Assembly (NCBI RefSeq): GCF_017104965.1
Contig: NZ_JAAGPR010000002.1
Span: 62,001 to 126,000, forward strand
Origin: Paraburkholderia sp. Ac-20340
GTDB lineage: Bacteria; Pseudomonadota; Gammaproteobacteria; Burkholderiales; Burkholderiaceae
Reading direction: 5' to 3'
Length of the DNA stretch: 64,000 bases
This document shows, in pieces, positions 57,501 to 64,000 of this stretch. The first letter of the stretch is position 1. The number at the start of each line of letters is the position of its first letter. Both the position numbers and the translations under genes were made by a program. A model generated the notes under the pieces. That model was given only the letters and a program-made list of their open reading frames with translations, had not been told where the DNA came from and ran no database searches.

Positions 57501-57514
57501 TGCGCGAAGGCGTT

Positions 57515-58327
57515 CTAGCTGTCGTGCGTGTCATCCGTTTGTGCGAGCGCCGGCACGAGCGCTTCGTGCGGGCCGTCGCGAATCAGCGCGAGCGGATGAC
57601 CGAACGCTTCGCTCGCGCGCGCTGCCGTGAGCACGTCGCGCACCGGGCCCGCGTGACAGCCGCCGCGGCCATCGAGCAGCAAGGCGTGCGTGGCGTAGCG
57701 GCGCGCGAGATTGAGATCGTGACACGACAGCAGCACGGTACGCGCTGCGTCGCGCACCCATCGGCGTAAAGCTTCGAGGCAAGCGATCTGGTGATGCAGA
57801 TCGAGGTGCGCGAGCGGTTCGTCGAGCAGCAGCAGCGGCGCCTGCTGACACAGCGCCGCCGCCAGCGCCACGCGCTGACGCTCGCCGCCCGACAGCGAGA
57901 GCACATCGCGCGCGGCGAAGTCTTCGAGATCCAGTTGCGCAAGCGCCGTGTGCGCGGCGATGCGATCGTCTTCGCTTTCCCAGCCCCAGCCCGCGAGATG
58001 CGGATAGCGGTTGAGCAGCACGATATCGAGCACGCTTGCGCTGAAGGCATCGCGCACGTCTTGCGGCATCAGCGCGCGGCGTTGCGCGAGATGCGTGGGC
58101 TTCCAGTCGCGCAGCGCGATGCCATCGACTTCGACATGGCCCGCAGCAGGCGCGCGCAAACCGGCGAGCGTGGCGATCAAGGTGGTTTTGCCCGCGCCGT
58201 TCGCGCCCGCGATGCACCAGATTTCGCCTGCGTTGAAGGGCTGCGTGAGTTGATCGACGAGCGTGCGGGCGCCGACGCGCAACGTCAGCGCGCGCGTGGC
58301 GAGCAAGGGATTCGCGTGCGTGCTCAT
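57515..58327 (-). CDS. btuD: Vitamin B12 ABC transporter ATPase
   Basis: 270 residues. Walker A GANGAGKTT (about 49-57), signature LSLSGGERQRVALAAAL, Walker B LLLLDEPLAHLDL and switch His in LLSCHDLNLA. It is of the FepC/BtuD importer class. Assigned to B12 by context (btuC overlap of 4 nt, cobT next, btuF nearby); sequence alone would also allow an iron-siderophore ATPase. Confidence 0.87.
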   Translation of the reverse strand: MSTHANPLLATRALTLRVGARTLVDQLTQPFNAGEIWCIAGANGAGKTTLIATLAGLRAPAAGHVEVDGIALRDWKPTHLAQRRALMPQDVRDAFSASVLDIVLLNRYPHLAGWGWESEDDRIAAHTALAQLDLEDFAARDVLSLSGGERQRVALAAALCQQAPLLLLDEPLAHLDLHHQIACLEALRRWVRDAARTVLLSCHDLNLARRYATHALLLDGRGGCHAGPVRDVLTAARASEAFGHPLALIRDGPHEALVPALAQTDDTHDS

Positions 58328-59439
58328 GACCCGCGCCTGCGCAGCAGCATCCACAAAAACACCGGCACGCCCGCGAGCGCGGTCACGACGCCGACGGGCA
58401 ATTGCGTCGGCGCGGCCACGGTGCGCGCGGCGAGATCGGCGGCCATCACCGCGAGGCCGCCCGCGAGCGCGGCTGCGGGCACAAGCATGCGCTGATCGTT
58501 ACCGAACGCGAGCCGCACCATATGCGGCACGACCAGCCCGACGAAGCCGATGGTGCCGCCCGTCGTCACCGCTGTGGCGGCGGCAAGCGAAGCCGCGAGA
58601 TACACACCCACGCGCAGACGCAGCACCGGCACGCCCAGCGCCTGCGCCGCGGCGTCGCCGCGCAGCAGCACGTTCAAACGCGGCGCAACGCTCACGCCGA
58701 ACACCAGCACGACGGCGAGCGCGAGCCACGCGGGCCACGCCGCGCCTATGCCGTCGAGGTCTCCCGTGAGCCAGAACAGCATGCCGCGCAAACGCGCATC
58801 GGGCGCGAGCGTCAGCAACAGCGTGATCAGCGCGCCCCACCCCGCCGCCGTCACCGCGCCCGTGAGCAGCAGACGCGGCGAGCTGTCCTGCGGTTCGCCG
58901 CGCCAGAGTTCGCGGCGCGCGAGACCCAGCACGAGCAGGATCGAGACAAACGCGCCCGCACAGGCGCTCGCCTGCACGGCCCACCAGGCGAGGCCGCCGA
59001 TCATCGCCATCAGCGCGAATGCGGCCGCGCCGCCCGATACGCCCAGCACATACGGTTCGGCGAGCGGATTGCGCAAGAGCACCTGTAATAGCGCGCCGGC
59101 GAGCGCGAGCAAAGCTCCGCATGCGAAGCCGCCGAGCGCACGCGGCAGGCGCAGTGTGCGCACGATGTCGCTCGCCATGTCGTGGATTCCCGCGTTGGGC
59201 CAGAGCGCATGCAGCGCCTGCCCGAATGTGACCGGCACGCTGCCGATCACGAGCGACGCGAAAAACACCGCACACGCTGCGAGCGCCAGCGCAAACCAGA
59301 TCGACACGGCGCTGCGCGCGTGCATCGCCGGGCGCACCGAAGCGCGCGTCGACACGCCGGGCGTCGCTACGCCGGGCGTCGGGCGTGGCGTCGGCGGCGC
59401 TTGCGCGTGGCGCGGTTCGTCGGGGCTTACGGTTCGCAT
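58324..59439 (-). CDS. btuC: Vitamin B12 ABC transporter permease
   Basis: 371 residues, FecCD/BtuC family with about ten spans: LRLPRALGGFACGALLALAGALLQ, NPLAEPYVLGVSGGAA and GTIGFVGLVVPHMVR are typical. The first 38 residues are Pro/Thr-rich and contain a duplicated TPGVA/TPGV from a 13-bp DNA repeat (59354-59366, 59369-59381). A start at the internal ATG (59325, MHARSAVSI) would give the usual length of about 333. Neither start has a good ribosome site. Forms the importer with BtuD and BtuF. Confidence 0.87.
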   Translation of the reverse strand: MRTVSPDEPRHAQAPPTPRPTPGVATPGVSTRASVRPAMHARSAVSIWFALALAACAVFFASLVIGSVPVTFGQALHALWPNAGIHDMASDIVRTLRLPRALGGFACGALLALAGALLQVLLRNPLAEPYVLGVSGGAAAFALMAMIGGLAWWAVQASACAGAFVSILLVLGLARRELWRGEPQDSSPRLLLTGAVTAAGWGALITLLLTLAPDARLRGMLFWLTGDLDGIGAAWPAWLALAVVLVFGVSVAPRLNVLLRGDAAAQALGVPVLRLRVGVYLAASLAAATAVTTGGTIGFVGLVVPHMVRLAFGNDQRMLVPAAALAGGLAVMAADLAARTVAAPTQLPVGVVTALAGVPVFLWMLLRRRGS

Positions 59440-59463
59440 CGTTGAAAGTGAAATCCGGCAGGT

Positions 59464-59618
59464 CGCAAAACAGGGGCTGCAAAACAGGTGCCGCTATTGT
59501 CCTTTTTTTTCGATGGAGAGACGAAAAGACCGCAAAACATGGGGACAAACGCGCTTGCGTCGTTTCGCTGCGTCGTTCTCTGTCTCGTTGCGCGGCACCA
59601 TCTTTGCCCCTGTTTTCG
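59464..59618. repeat. Interspersed GCAAAACAGGGG elements upstream of btuC
   Basis: Three direct copies, CGCAAAACAGGGG (59464-59476), GCAAAACAGG (59479-59488) and CGCAAAACATGGGG (59531-59544), plus an inverted CCCCTGTTTTCG (59607-59618). The first two are 14 bp apart and lie 25-50 bp from the btuC start, where an operator would act. No known regulator consensus is recognised. Confidence 0.6.
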
Positions 59619-59706
59619 TGTCGCCTGCGTGACCCGGCCCGGTGGACGCGCGCGCCTGCAGGAGCGCGCGATCGCGAGCGTCAACACCGCGTCATTATTG
59701 CGCTGC

Positions 59707-59724
59707 ACGCGCTGGCCAGCGCGT
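59707..59724. repeat. 18-bp perfect palindrome
   Basis: ACGCGCTGGCCAGCGCGT reads the same on both strands, about 140 bp upstream of the zapB-like -10 and followed by AAAAACG. A dimeric regulator site is possible. Confidence 0.5.
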
Positions 59725-59861
59725 AAAAACGTCTCTTTAAAACGCCTCGAAGCACGTCGGGCGAGTCAGCATTACCGGGCCGAAACTGCAAGATACTGGC
59801 AAGAAGTAGGGTTGTTACGTCTGGAAACGTCGCGGATGTCGGAATACGCGGCAATCCGCGC

Positions 59862-59867
59862 TAGAAT
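59862..59867 (+). promoter_or_regulatory. Candidate -10 of the zapB-like/zapA operon
   Basis: TAGAAT in GCGCTAGAATGCC, 24 nt upstream of the zapB-like start. The same context recurs as GCGTTAGAATGCA at 60621, upstream of 6S RNA. Confidence 0.4.
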
Positions 59868-59891
59868 GCCTGTCTTTAGAGGACGCAGCAC

Positions 59892-60242
59892 ATGCTCAAC
59901 GAACTCGAAACACTCTCACAAAACATCGGGCGGCTGATCGAGATCAATCAGCGCCATCATGAAGCACGCGTGGCGCTCGAAGAGCAACTCGCACAATTGC
60001 ACGCGCAATGCGAAGCGACGCGCGCCGAACTCGAACAGGTGCGTGAAGAACGCAACGCGCTGCAGGCCGAGCGCGATGGTCTCTCCGCCAAGATCGACGA
60101 CGCGCAGGTTCGCCTCAACGCGATCCTCGAAAAGCTGCCGCGCGCTCGCGGCGGTGCAGACCGCGAGAACCAGCTCGATCTGCTCGAACCGCAGCAGGAC
60201 GCCGCCGACGACAACGCCGCTCGCCACGGAGAAAATGCATGA
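59892..60242 (+). CDS. ZapB-like coiled-coil protein
   Basis: 116 residues, almost wholly heptad coiled coil from about 5 to 80 (LNELETLSQNIGRLIEIN, LEEQLAQLHAQCEATRAELEQVREERNALQAE), then an acidic tail. It matches the small TIGR02449/DUF904-type proteins found beside zapA in beta-proteobacteria and may act as a Z-ring linker like ZapB; homology is structural, not strong. GAGG precedes the ATG. It overlaps zapA by 4 nt. Confidence 0.8.
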   Translation: MLNELETLSQNIGRLIEINQRHHEARVALEEQLAQLHAQCEATRAELEQVREERNALQAERDGLSAKIDDAQVRLNAILEKLPRARGGADRENQLDLLEPQQDAADDNAARHGENA

Positions 60243-60553
60243 CGACCAAACAGATCGAAGCGACGATTCTCGGCCAGAGCTATCGCCTCGCCTGCTCGGC
60301 GGAAACCGAGGCGGCGCTGCTCGAAGCGGTCGCGCGCGTGGATGCGGAAATGTCGAAGATCCGCAATCACAGCACGGTGCGCGGTCAGGACCGTATCGCC
60401 GTCATGGCGGCGCTTTCGCTCGCCTCGGAACTGCTGCGTCTGCAGACCAGCGTGCGTCATGGGGAAGCATTCCCAGCCGAAGAAATCCGTCGTACAATGC
60501 GCCAAATGAACGATCAGCTTGGTGCAGTGATCCAGCAATACGGCGTACAGTAA
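60239..60553 (+). CDS. zapA: Cell division protein ZapA
   Basis: 104 residues. IEATILGQSYRLACSAETEAALLEAVARVD is the N-terminal FtsZ-binding domain; MAALSLASELLRLQ begins the C-terminal coiled coil used for dimer/tetramer formation. It crosslinks FtsZ protofilaments at the division site. Coupled to the zapB-like gene by ATGA; 6S RNA follows, as in many proteobacteria. Confidence 0.92.
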   Translation: MTTKQIEATILGQSYRLACSAETEAALLEAVARVDAEMSKIRNHSTVRGQDRIAVMAALSLASELLRLQTSVRHGEAFPAEEIRRTMRQMNDQLGAVIQQYGVQ

Positions 60554-60624
60554 GCACGAAACACGCACGGTGGTCGAAATGCAGAATTCGATACACAGTG
60601 CTTAAAAGCTGCTGAAGAGTGCGT

Positions 60625-60630
60625 TAGAAT
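60625..60630 (+). promoter_or_regulatory. Candidate -10 for a longer ssrS precursor
   Basis: TAGAAT in GCGTTAGAATGCA, about 50 nt before the predicted mature 5' end. It would give a precursor needing 5' processing, as with the distal promoter of E. coli ssrS. Confidence 0.35.
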
Positions 60631-60677
60631 GCAGTTCATCGGAGCGTACACAATACGTTTCGAAACAGGTTTATCAG

Positions 60678-60855
60678 CTTCCCTGCCTGGTTCGCCAAGG
60701 TCATATATTCCTTGAACCAATGCCATGTGCACGGTTGCGGAAATTTGTAGCACGGGCGTGCGCGTCACTCGTCTGATGTACCCGAAGTGCTGCTAACTGC
60801 GACCAATTCTGAACCCTCGGTTCAGGATGCCGGCCTAGCGGCTAAGGCGGGGACC
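60678..60855 (+). ncRNA. ssrS: 6S RNA
   Basis: The closing stem pairs TCCCTGCCT (60680-60688) with AGGCGGGGA (60845-60853). Inside the 3' half lie AACTGCGACC (60795-60804) and a hairpin CTGAACC-CTC-GGTTCAG (60809-60825), matching the ACUGCGAC and UUGAACC hairpin of E. coli 6S RNA. The long interrupted stem and length of about 178 nt fit RF00013. 6S RNA mimics an open promoter and sequesters sigma70 holoenzyme in stationary phase. It lies behind zapA as in E. coli. Ends are accurate to a few bases. Confidence 0.85.
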
Positions 60856-60860
60856 TATTC

Positions 60861-60895
60861 GAACGGCATCGGACATGTGTCCGGTGCCGTTTTTC
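60861..60895 (+). terminator. Rho-independent terminator of ssrS
   Basis: ACGGCATCGGAC pairs with GTCCGGTGCCGT over ATGT, followed by a T-run, six bases after the predicted 6S RNA end. Confidence 0.88.
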
Positions 60896-60940
60896 ATTGG
60901 TCCCCACTCTCCTCTCTCTTCCGACGTTCTTCTTCGACTC

Positions 60941-61399
60941 ATGCGCTACTGGCTGATGAAGTCCGAACCCGACGAAGCAAGCATCGACGATCTCGCCAAG
61001 GCCCCGCAGCACACGCTGCCGTGGACGGGCGTGCGCAACTATCAGGCGCGCAACTTCATGCGCGACACCATGCAGATCGGCGACGGCGTGCTCTTTTATC
61101 ATTCGAGTTGCCCGGAGCCTGGCATCGCGGGTCTCGCGCAAGTGTCGTCCACGCCTTACCCGGACCCCACGCAGTTCGATCCGAAAAGCCCTTACTACGA
61201 CGCGAAATCGACGCAGGAAAACCCGCGCTGGATGCTCGTCGATGTGGTGTTCAAGAAGAAGTCGGCATTGATTGCGCTCGCCACGCTGCGCGAGCATGAC
61301 GAACTCGCCGACATGCGCGTGCTCGCCAAAGGCAATCGGCTTTCGATTACGCCGGTCACCAAAAGCGAGTGGGACTTCATCACGAAGCGCCTGATGTAA
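60941..61399 (+). CDS. EVE-domain protein
   Basis: 152 residues, a single EVE (PUA-like) domain: MRYWLMKSEPDEASIDDL, TLPWTGVRNYQARNFMRD, GDGVLFYHSSCPEPGIAGLAQV, KSPYYDAKSTQENPRWMLVDV. Homologues of human THYN1. The domain has a pocket for modified bases in DNA or RNA; the natural ligand in bacteria is unknown. It starts 46 nt after the 6S RNA terminator, so it may need its own promoter or terminator read-through. Confidence 0.92.
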   Translation: MRYWLMKSEPDEASIDDLAKAPQHTLPWTGVRNYQARNFMRDTMQIGDGVLFYHSSCPEPGIAGLAQVSSTPYPDPTQFDPKSPYYDAKSTQENPRWMLVDVVFKKKSALIALATLREHDELADMRVLAKGNRLSITPVTKSEWDFITKRLM

Positions 61400-61630
61400 A
61401 GCTTCAGGCGCACAGGCGCGGCAATCTGCAAAGATTGCAAAACGCCCTGCCCGCAGCGGGAACCGCGCCCGCTACCCAACGCTCCAAGAACACGCACGGC
61501 CGCGCACAGCACAGACACGCAGCCGACACACCGCCGCGAACTTGCGCACAATCATGCGCTCGCGCGGCGCACATTCGTGTCGATGCCGAAGTGCCGGCCG
61601 CTCGCGATATCCGTTCTGCAAGGAGCCAAA

Positions 61631-62359
61631 ATGAAGAGAACAACCGCCGTCACGCTCGCTGCCGCTTTCGCCGCTGCTGTCCCGCTGGCCATGACGCTCG
61701 CACCGCGCGCCGCGTATGCGCAAAGCGATGCGCGCTATCAACCTTCGGGCGTGCTCTCGCTGTCCTCGCAGGCGAGCGCCGAGGTGCCGCAGGACGTCGT
61801 CACCATCACGCTGTTCTACGAACAGGAAGCGAATGATCCGGCCACGCTCACCAGCACGCTCAATCAACGTGCCGATACGGCCTTGCAAAAGGCCAAGGGC
61901 GTCGCGGGCGTGACCGCGCGTTCGGGCCAGTTCTCGATCTATCCGTCGACCGATCGCGACGGCCGCATTTCCGCCTGGCGCGGACGCACGGAAGTCGTGC
62001 TCGAATCGCATGATTTCGCGGCGGCGTCGAAACTCGCGGGCGATATCTCGTCGGTGATGCAGGTGGGCAACGTGCAGTTCTCGCTCTCGCCGGAAGCGCA
62101 ACGTGCCGCCGAACAGAAACTCTCGACCCAGGCGATCGCATCGTTCCGCGACCAGGCATCGGCGGCGGCGCGCGCATTCGGCTACAGCAGCTATTCGATT
62201 CGCGACGTGAACGTGGGCCACAACGGCGTCGCGCCGCGTCCGATGATGATGATGAGCGCACGCGCCGCCAGCGCCGACGCGAAGATGGCGCCCATGCCGC
62301 TCGAAGGCGGCACATCGACCGTGACGGTGAACGTGTCGGGTTCGGTGCAGATGAAGTAA
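61631..62359 (+). CDS. Secreted SIMPL-domain protein (DUF541)
   Basis: 242 residues. The signal peptide ends about residue 30 (AYA). The SIMPL domain covers most of the rest: GVLSLSSQASAEVPQDVVTITL begins it, and TEVVLESHDFAAASKLAGDIS and the final TVTVNVSGSVQMK are typical. Family members are periplasmic or outer-membrane-associated with no settled function; some relate to oxidative stress. Start at 61631 with AGGAG ahead. The terminator follows at 62376. Confidence 0.87.
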   Translation: MKRTTAVTLAAAFAAAVPLAMTLAPRAAYAQSDARYQPSGVLSLSSQASAEVPQDVVTITLFYEQEANDPATLTSTLNQRADTALQKAKGVAGVTARSGQFSIYPSTDRDGRISAWRGRTEVVLESHDFAAASKLAGDISSVMQVGNVQFSLSPEAQRAAEQKLSTQAIASFRDQASAAARAFGYSSYSIRDVNVGHNGVAPRPMMMMSARAASADAKMAPMPLEGGTSTVTVNVSGSVQMK

Positions 62360-62375
62360 AGCGTACGCACCATAG

Positions 62376-62408
62376 AAAAAGCCACGGCAAAAACCGTGGC
62401 TTTTTTAT
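62376..62408. terminator. Bidirectional terminator, SIMPL gene / lgt
   Basis: GCCACGG pairs with CCGTGGC over a 6-nt A-rich loop, flanked by five A and six T. Confidence 0.85.
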
Positions 62409-62445
62409 TGGCCGCGTGCGGCGCAAGCGAATTAACGAACGCGCA

Positions 62446-63357
62446 TTAACTCTTCGCACCCACCGCTTGCGAAGCCGGGTTGCGCTTCGCGCGGCGATAC
62501 GCCCAGATCATCAGCAGCACGCCTACGATGATCATCGGCAGCGAGAGCCATTGGCCCATCGACAGACCGAGTGCGAGCAGACCGAGGAAGTCGTCGGGTT
62601 CACGCGCGAATTCCACCGTGAAACGCGCGAGACCATAGCCGATCAGGAACAGCGCCGAGATCGCGCCAACCGGACGCGGCTTGCGCGAGAACAGGATCAG
62701 CACGATGAAGAGCGCGATGCCTTCGAGCGCGATTTCATAGAGTTCGGACGGATGGCGCGGCAGCAGGTGATACTGCATGAACACTTCGTTCAAATGCCAC
62801 TTCGCGGCCAGCGCCGGATGCGTTTGCAGCCACGCGGCGTCGTCGTTGGCCGCGCCCGGGAACAGCATCGCCCACGGCGAATCGGGCGAAGTCACACGGC
62901 CCCACAACTCGCCGTTGATGAAGTTGCCCAGACGCCCGGCGGCCAGACCCGTCGGCACCATCGGCGCGACGAAATCGGTGACCTGCAGCCACGTGCGCCC
63001 GCGTTGCCACGCGAACAGCACCATCGCGAAAGTCACGCCGAGAAAGCCGCCGTGGAACGACATGCCGCCTTCCCAGACCTTGAAGATGTCGAGCGGATGC
63101 GCGAAATACCAGCTTGCCTTGTAGAACAGCACATAGCCCAGACGGCCGCCGAGGATGGTGCCGAGCACGCCGTAGAACAGCATGTCGTCGATGTCTTTTG
63201 CGGTCCAGCCTTGCGCGGCCACGAAGGGCAGACGCAGGCGCAGGCGGCCGATCACGATCGCGAGAATGAAGCCGACGAGATACATCAGGCCGTACCAGCG
63301 CACGGCGAGCGGCCCCAGATGGATGGCGACAGGGTCGAAATTCGGGTGAATGAGCAT
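62446..63357 (-). CDS. lgt: Prolipoprotein diacylglyceryl transferase
   Basis: 303 residues, seven membrane spans. The Lgt signature [14 protein letters not shown] starts at residue 141 (Arg142 matches the essential Arg143 of E. coli), and His102 in SFHGG matches His103. It transfers diacylglycerol from phosphatidylglycerol to the lipobox Cys of prolipoproteins, such as the SodC-like and OmpA-like lipoproteins in this window. Inner-membrane enzyme. The C-terminal tail is short and basic. Confidence 0.95.
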   Translation of the reverse strand: MLIHPNFDPVAIHLGPLAVRWYGLMYLVGFILAIVIGRLRLRLPFVAAQGWTAKDIDDMLFYGVLGTILGGRLGYVLFYKASWYFAHPLDIFKVWEGGMSFHGGFLGVTFAMVLFAWQRGRTWLQVTDFVAPMVPTGLAAGRLGNFINGELWGRVTSPDSPWAMLFPGAANDDAAWLQTHPALAAKWHLNEVFMQYHLLPRHPSELYEIALEGIALFIVLILFSRKPRPVGAISALFLIGYGLARFTVEFAREPDDFLGLLALGLSMGQWLSLPMIIVGVLLMIWAYRRAKRNPASQAVGAKS

Positions 63358-63496
63358 CGTGGAAAGCGTTCTTGTCGGCGGTGAGCTGTGTAAGCGGATT
63401 GCAGGATGCGCCGCGGTTCGCGACGCCGAAGGCAGACATTATCGCCGACGCGAGGGGGCGCGAACCATTTTGCACATCTCGGGCGCAGCGCGAAGT

Positions 63497-64000
63497 TTAA
63501 GGGCCGGATATGAAACCCGCATGCGCGCGCACGATCTCGATAAAGGCCGCCAGCACCGGGCTCACTTCCGCCGCGCGCCACACGAGGCCGGTTTCGATCG
63601 TCGGTACGGTTTCGGCCAGCGGCCGGTAGACCACGCCCGTGCGCCGCAAATGGCGCAGCGATTGCGGCACGAGCGCCACGCCCATGCCCGCCGAAACGAG
63701 GCTCACGATCGTCTGCATCTGGATCGCCTCCTGCCCGACGCGCGGCGCGAGACCGGCCGCGCCGTAACAATCCATGATGGTGTCGTAGAAGCCCGGCGCG
63801 AGATGGCGCGGGAACACCACGAGCGGCGCCTCGGCGAGCTCGCGCAGACTCACGGGCGTGTCGCACCAGCCATCGTCCGTGGCACTGCCGGTGCGCGCCG
63901 CCAGCGCTGTGGGCATGGCGATCACCAGCGGCTCGCGCGCCACGCTCAGATACGTCAGATGCGCGGCATGGCGCGGCGGCACGGGCGCGATCACGAGCCC
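63497..64000 (-). CDS. LysR-family regulator, C-terminal part (cut by window edge)
   Basis: The last 167 codons of a leftward gene whose start lies beyond the right edge; the helix-turn-helix is not present. The visible part is the LysR periplasmic-binding-like effector domain: GLVIAPVPP, then EPLVIAMPTA, LAEAPLVVFPRHLAPGFYD, QMQTIVSLVSAGMGVALVPQSL (the conserved inter-subdomain segment) and FIEIVRAHAGF. Target and effector unknown. It ends 140 nt from the lgt start. Confidence 0.88.
   Translation of the reverse strand, partial: GLVIAPVPPRHAAHLTYLSVAREPLVIAMPTALAARTGSATDDGWCDTPVSLRELAEAPLVVFPRHLAPGFYDTIMDCYGAAGLAPRVGQEAIQMQTIVSLVSAGMGVALVPQSLRHLRRTGVVYRPLAETVPTIETGLVWRAAEVSPVLAAFIEIVRAHAGFISGP

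Larger units (their letters stand above)
59440..59891. other. btuC-zapB-like divergent intergenic region
   Basis: 452 bp. It contains the GCAAAACAGG-type repeats near btuC (59464-59618), a T8 run (59503-59510), an 18-bp perfect palindrome (59707) and the TAGAAT of the zapB-like gene (59862). No cobalamin riboswitch core or B12 box is recognisable. Confidence 0.5.

Overview
The window is core chromosome of a GC-rich beta-proteobacterium of the Burkholderiaceae, most like Paraburkholderia/Caballeronia/Burkholderia. The evidence is gene content and order: fused hemD-hemX beside hemC and hemY, nadE-glnB, a DUF3460-scpA-panC-panD run, apbC near metG, dcd followed by an Arg/Lys/Orn decarboxylase, tamA-tamB, and zapA followed by 6S RNA. 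I see no IS element, phage, plasmid, CRISPR or tRNA signature. The genus is an inference.

Layout. 1-0.8 kb: the first codons of a response regulator (-), divergent from a Spy/CpxP-like periplasmic protein. 0.9-7.3 kb: a pirin quercetinase (-), the hisJQMP basic amino acid ABC transporter and a trimeric porin. 7.4-12.4 kb: PII protein glnB and NAD synthetase (-), a FemAB-like acyltransferase, a GIY-YIG protein and pyrophosphatase. 12.7-16.4 kb: an ALDH-SDR-MFS catabolic unit. 16.5-24.6 kb: hemC-hemDX-hemY (-), divergent from ppc. 24.7-29.2 kb: a methyltransferase/XRE-regulator divergon, argH and a bestrophin. 29.3-35.1 kb (all -): an LprI-family protein, Arg/Lys/Orn decarboxylase, dcd, a SodC-like lipoprotein with a decayed metal site, and apbC. 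35.4-45.3 kb: an OmpA-family lipoprotein, a probable small RNA, metG, and tamB-tamA (-). 45.7-49.9 kb: DUF3460, scpA, panC, panD, an orphan ParA and a thioesterase. 49.9-59.4 kb: late-stage cobalamin assembly/salvage and B12 uptake. 59.9-64 kb: zapB-like, zapA, 6S RNA, EVE protein, SIMPL protein, lgt and a truncated LysR gene.

How the genes work together. The cobalamin block is the largest functional unit. It encodes cobyric acid synthase, cbiB, cobD, cobU, cobT, cobS, cobC and the btuFCD importer, but no corrin-ring genes, so within this window it can only finish or salvage B12. I recognise no cobalamin riboswitch. Instead the btuC upstream region carries a repeated GCAAAACAGG-type element. 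hemC-hemDX-hemY is one translationally coupled haem operon. hisJQMP, tamA-tamB and zapB/zapA-ssrS are other coherent units.

Nothing here is a clear new multi-gene system. The best leads are small: a possible small RNA or leader with its own terminator upstream of metG; the repeats upstream of btuC; phased 11-bp A-tract repeats behind apbC; two 10-bp-spaced box pairs between the response regulator and the Spy-like gene; the SodC-like lipoprotein lacking most metal ligands; and a Lys/Ala-rich N-terminal extension on PEP carboxylase.
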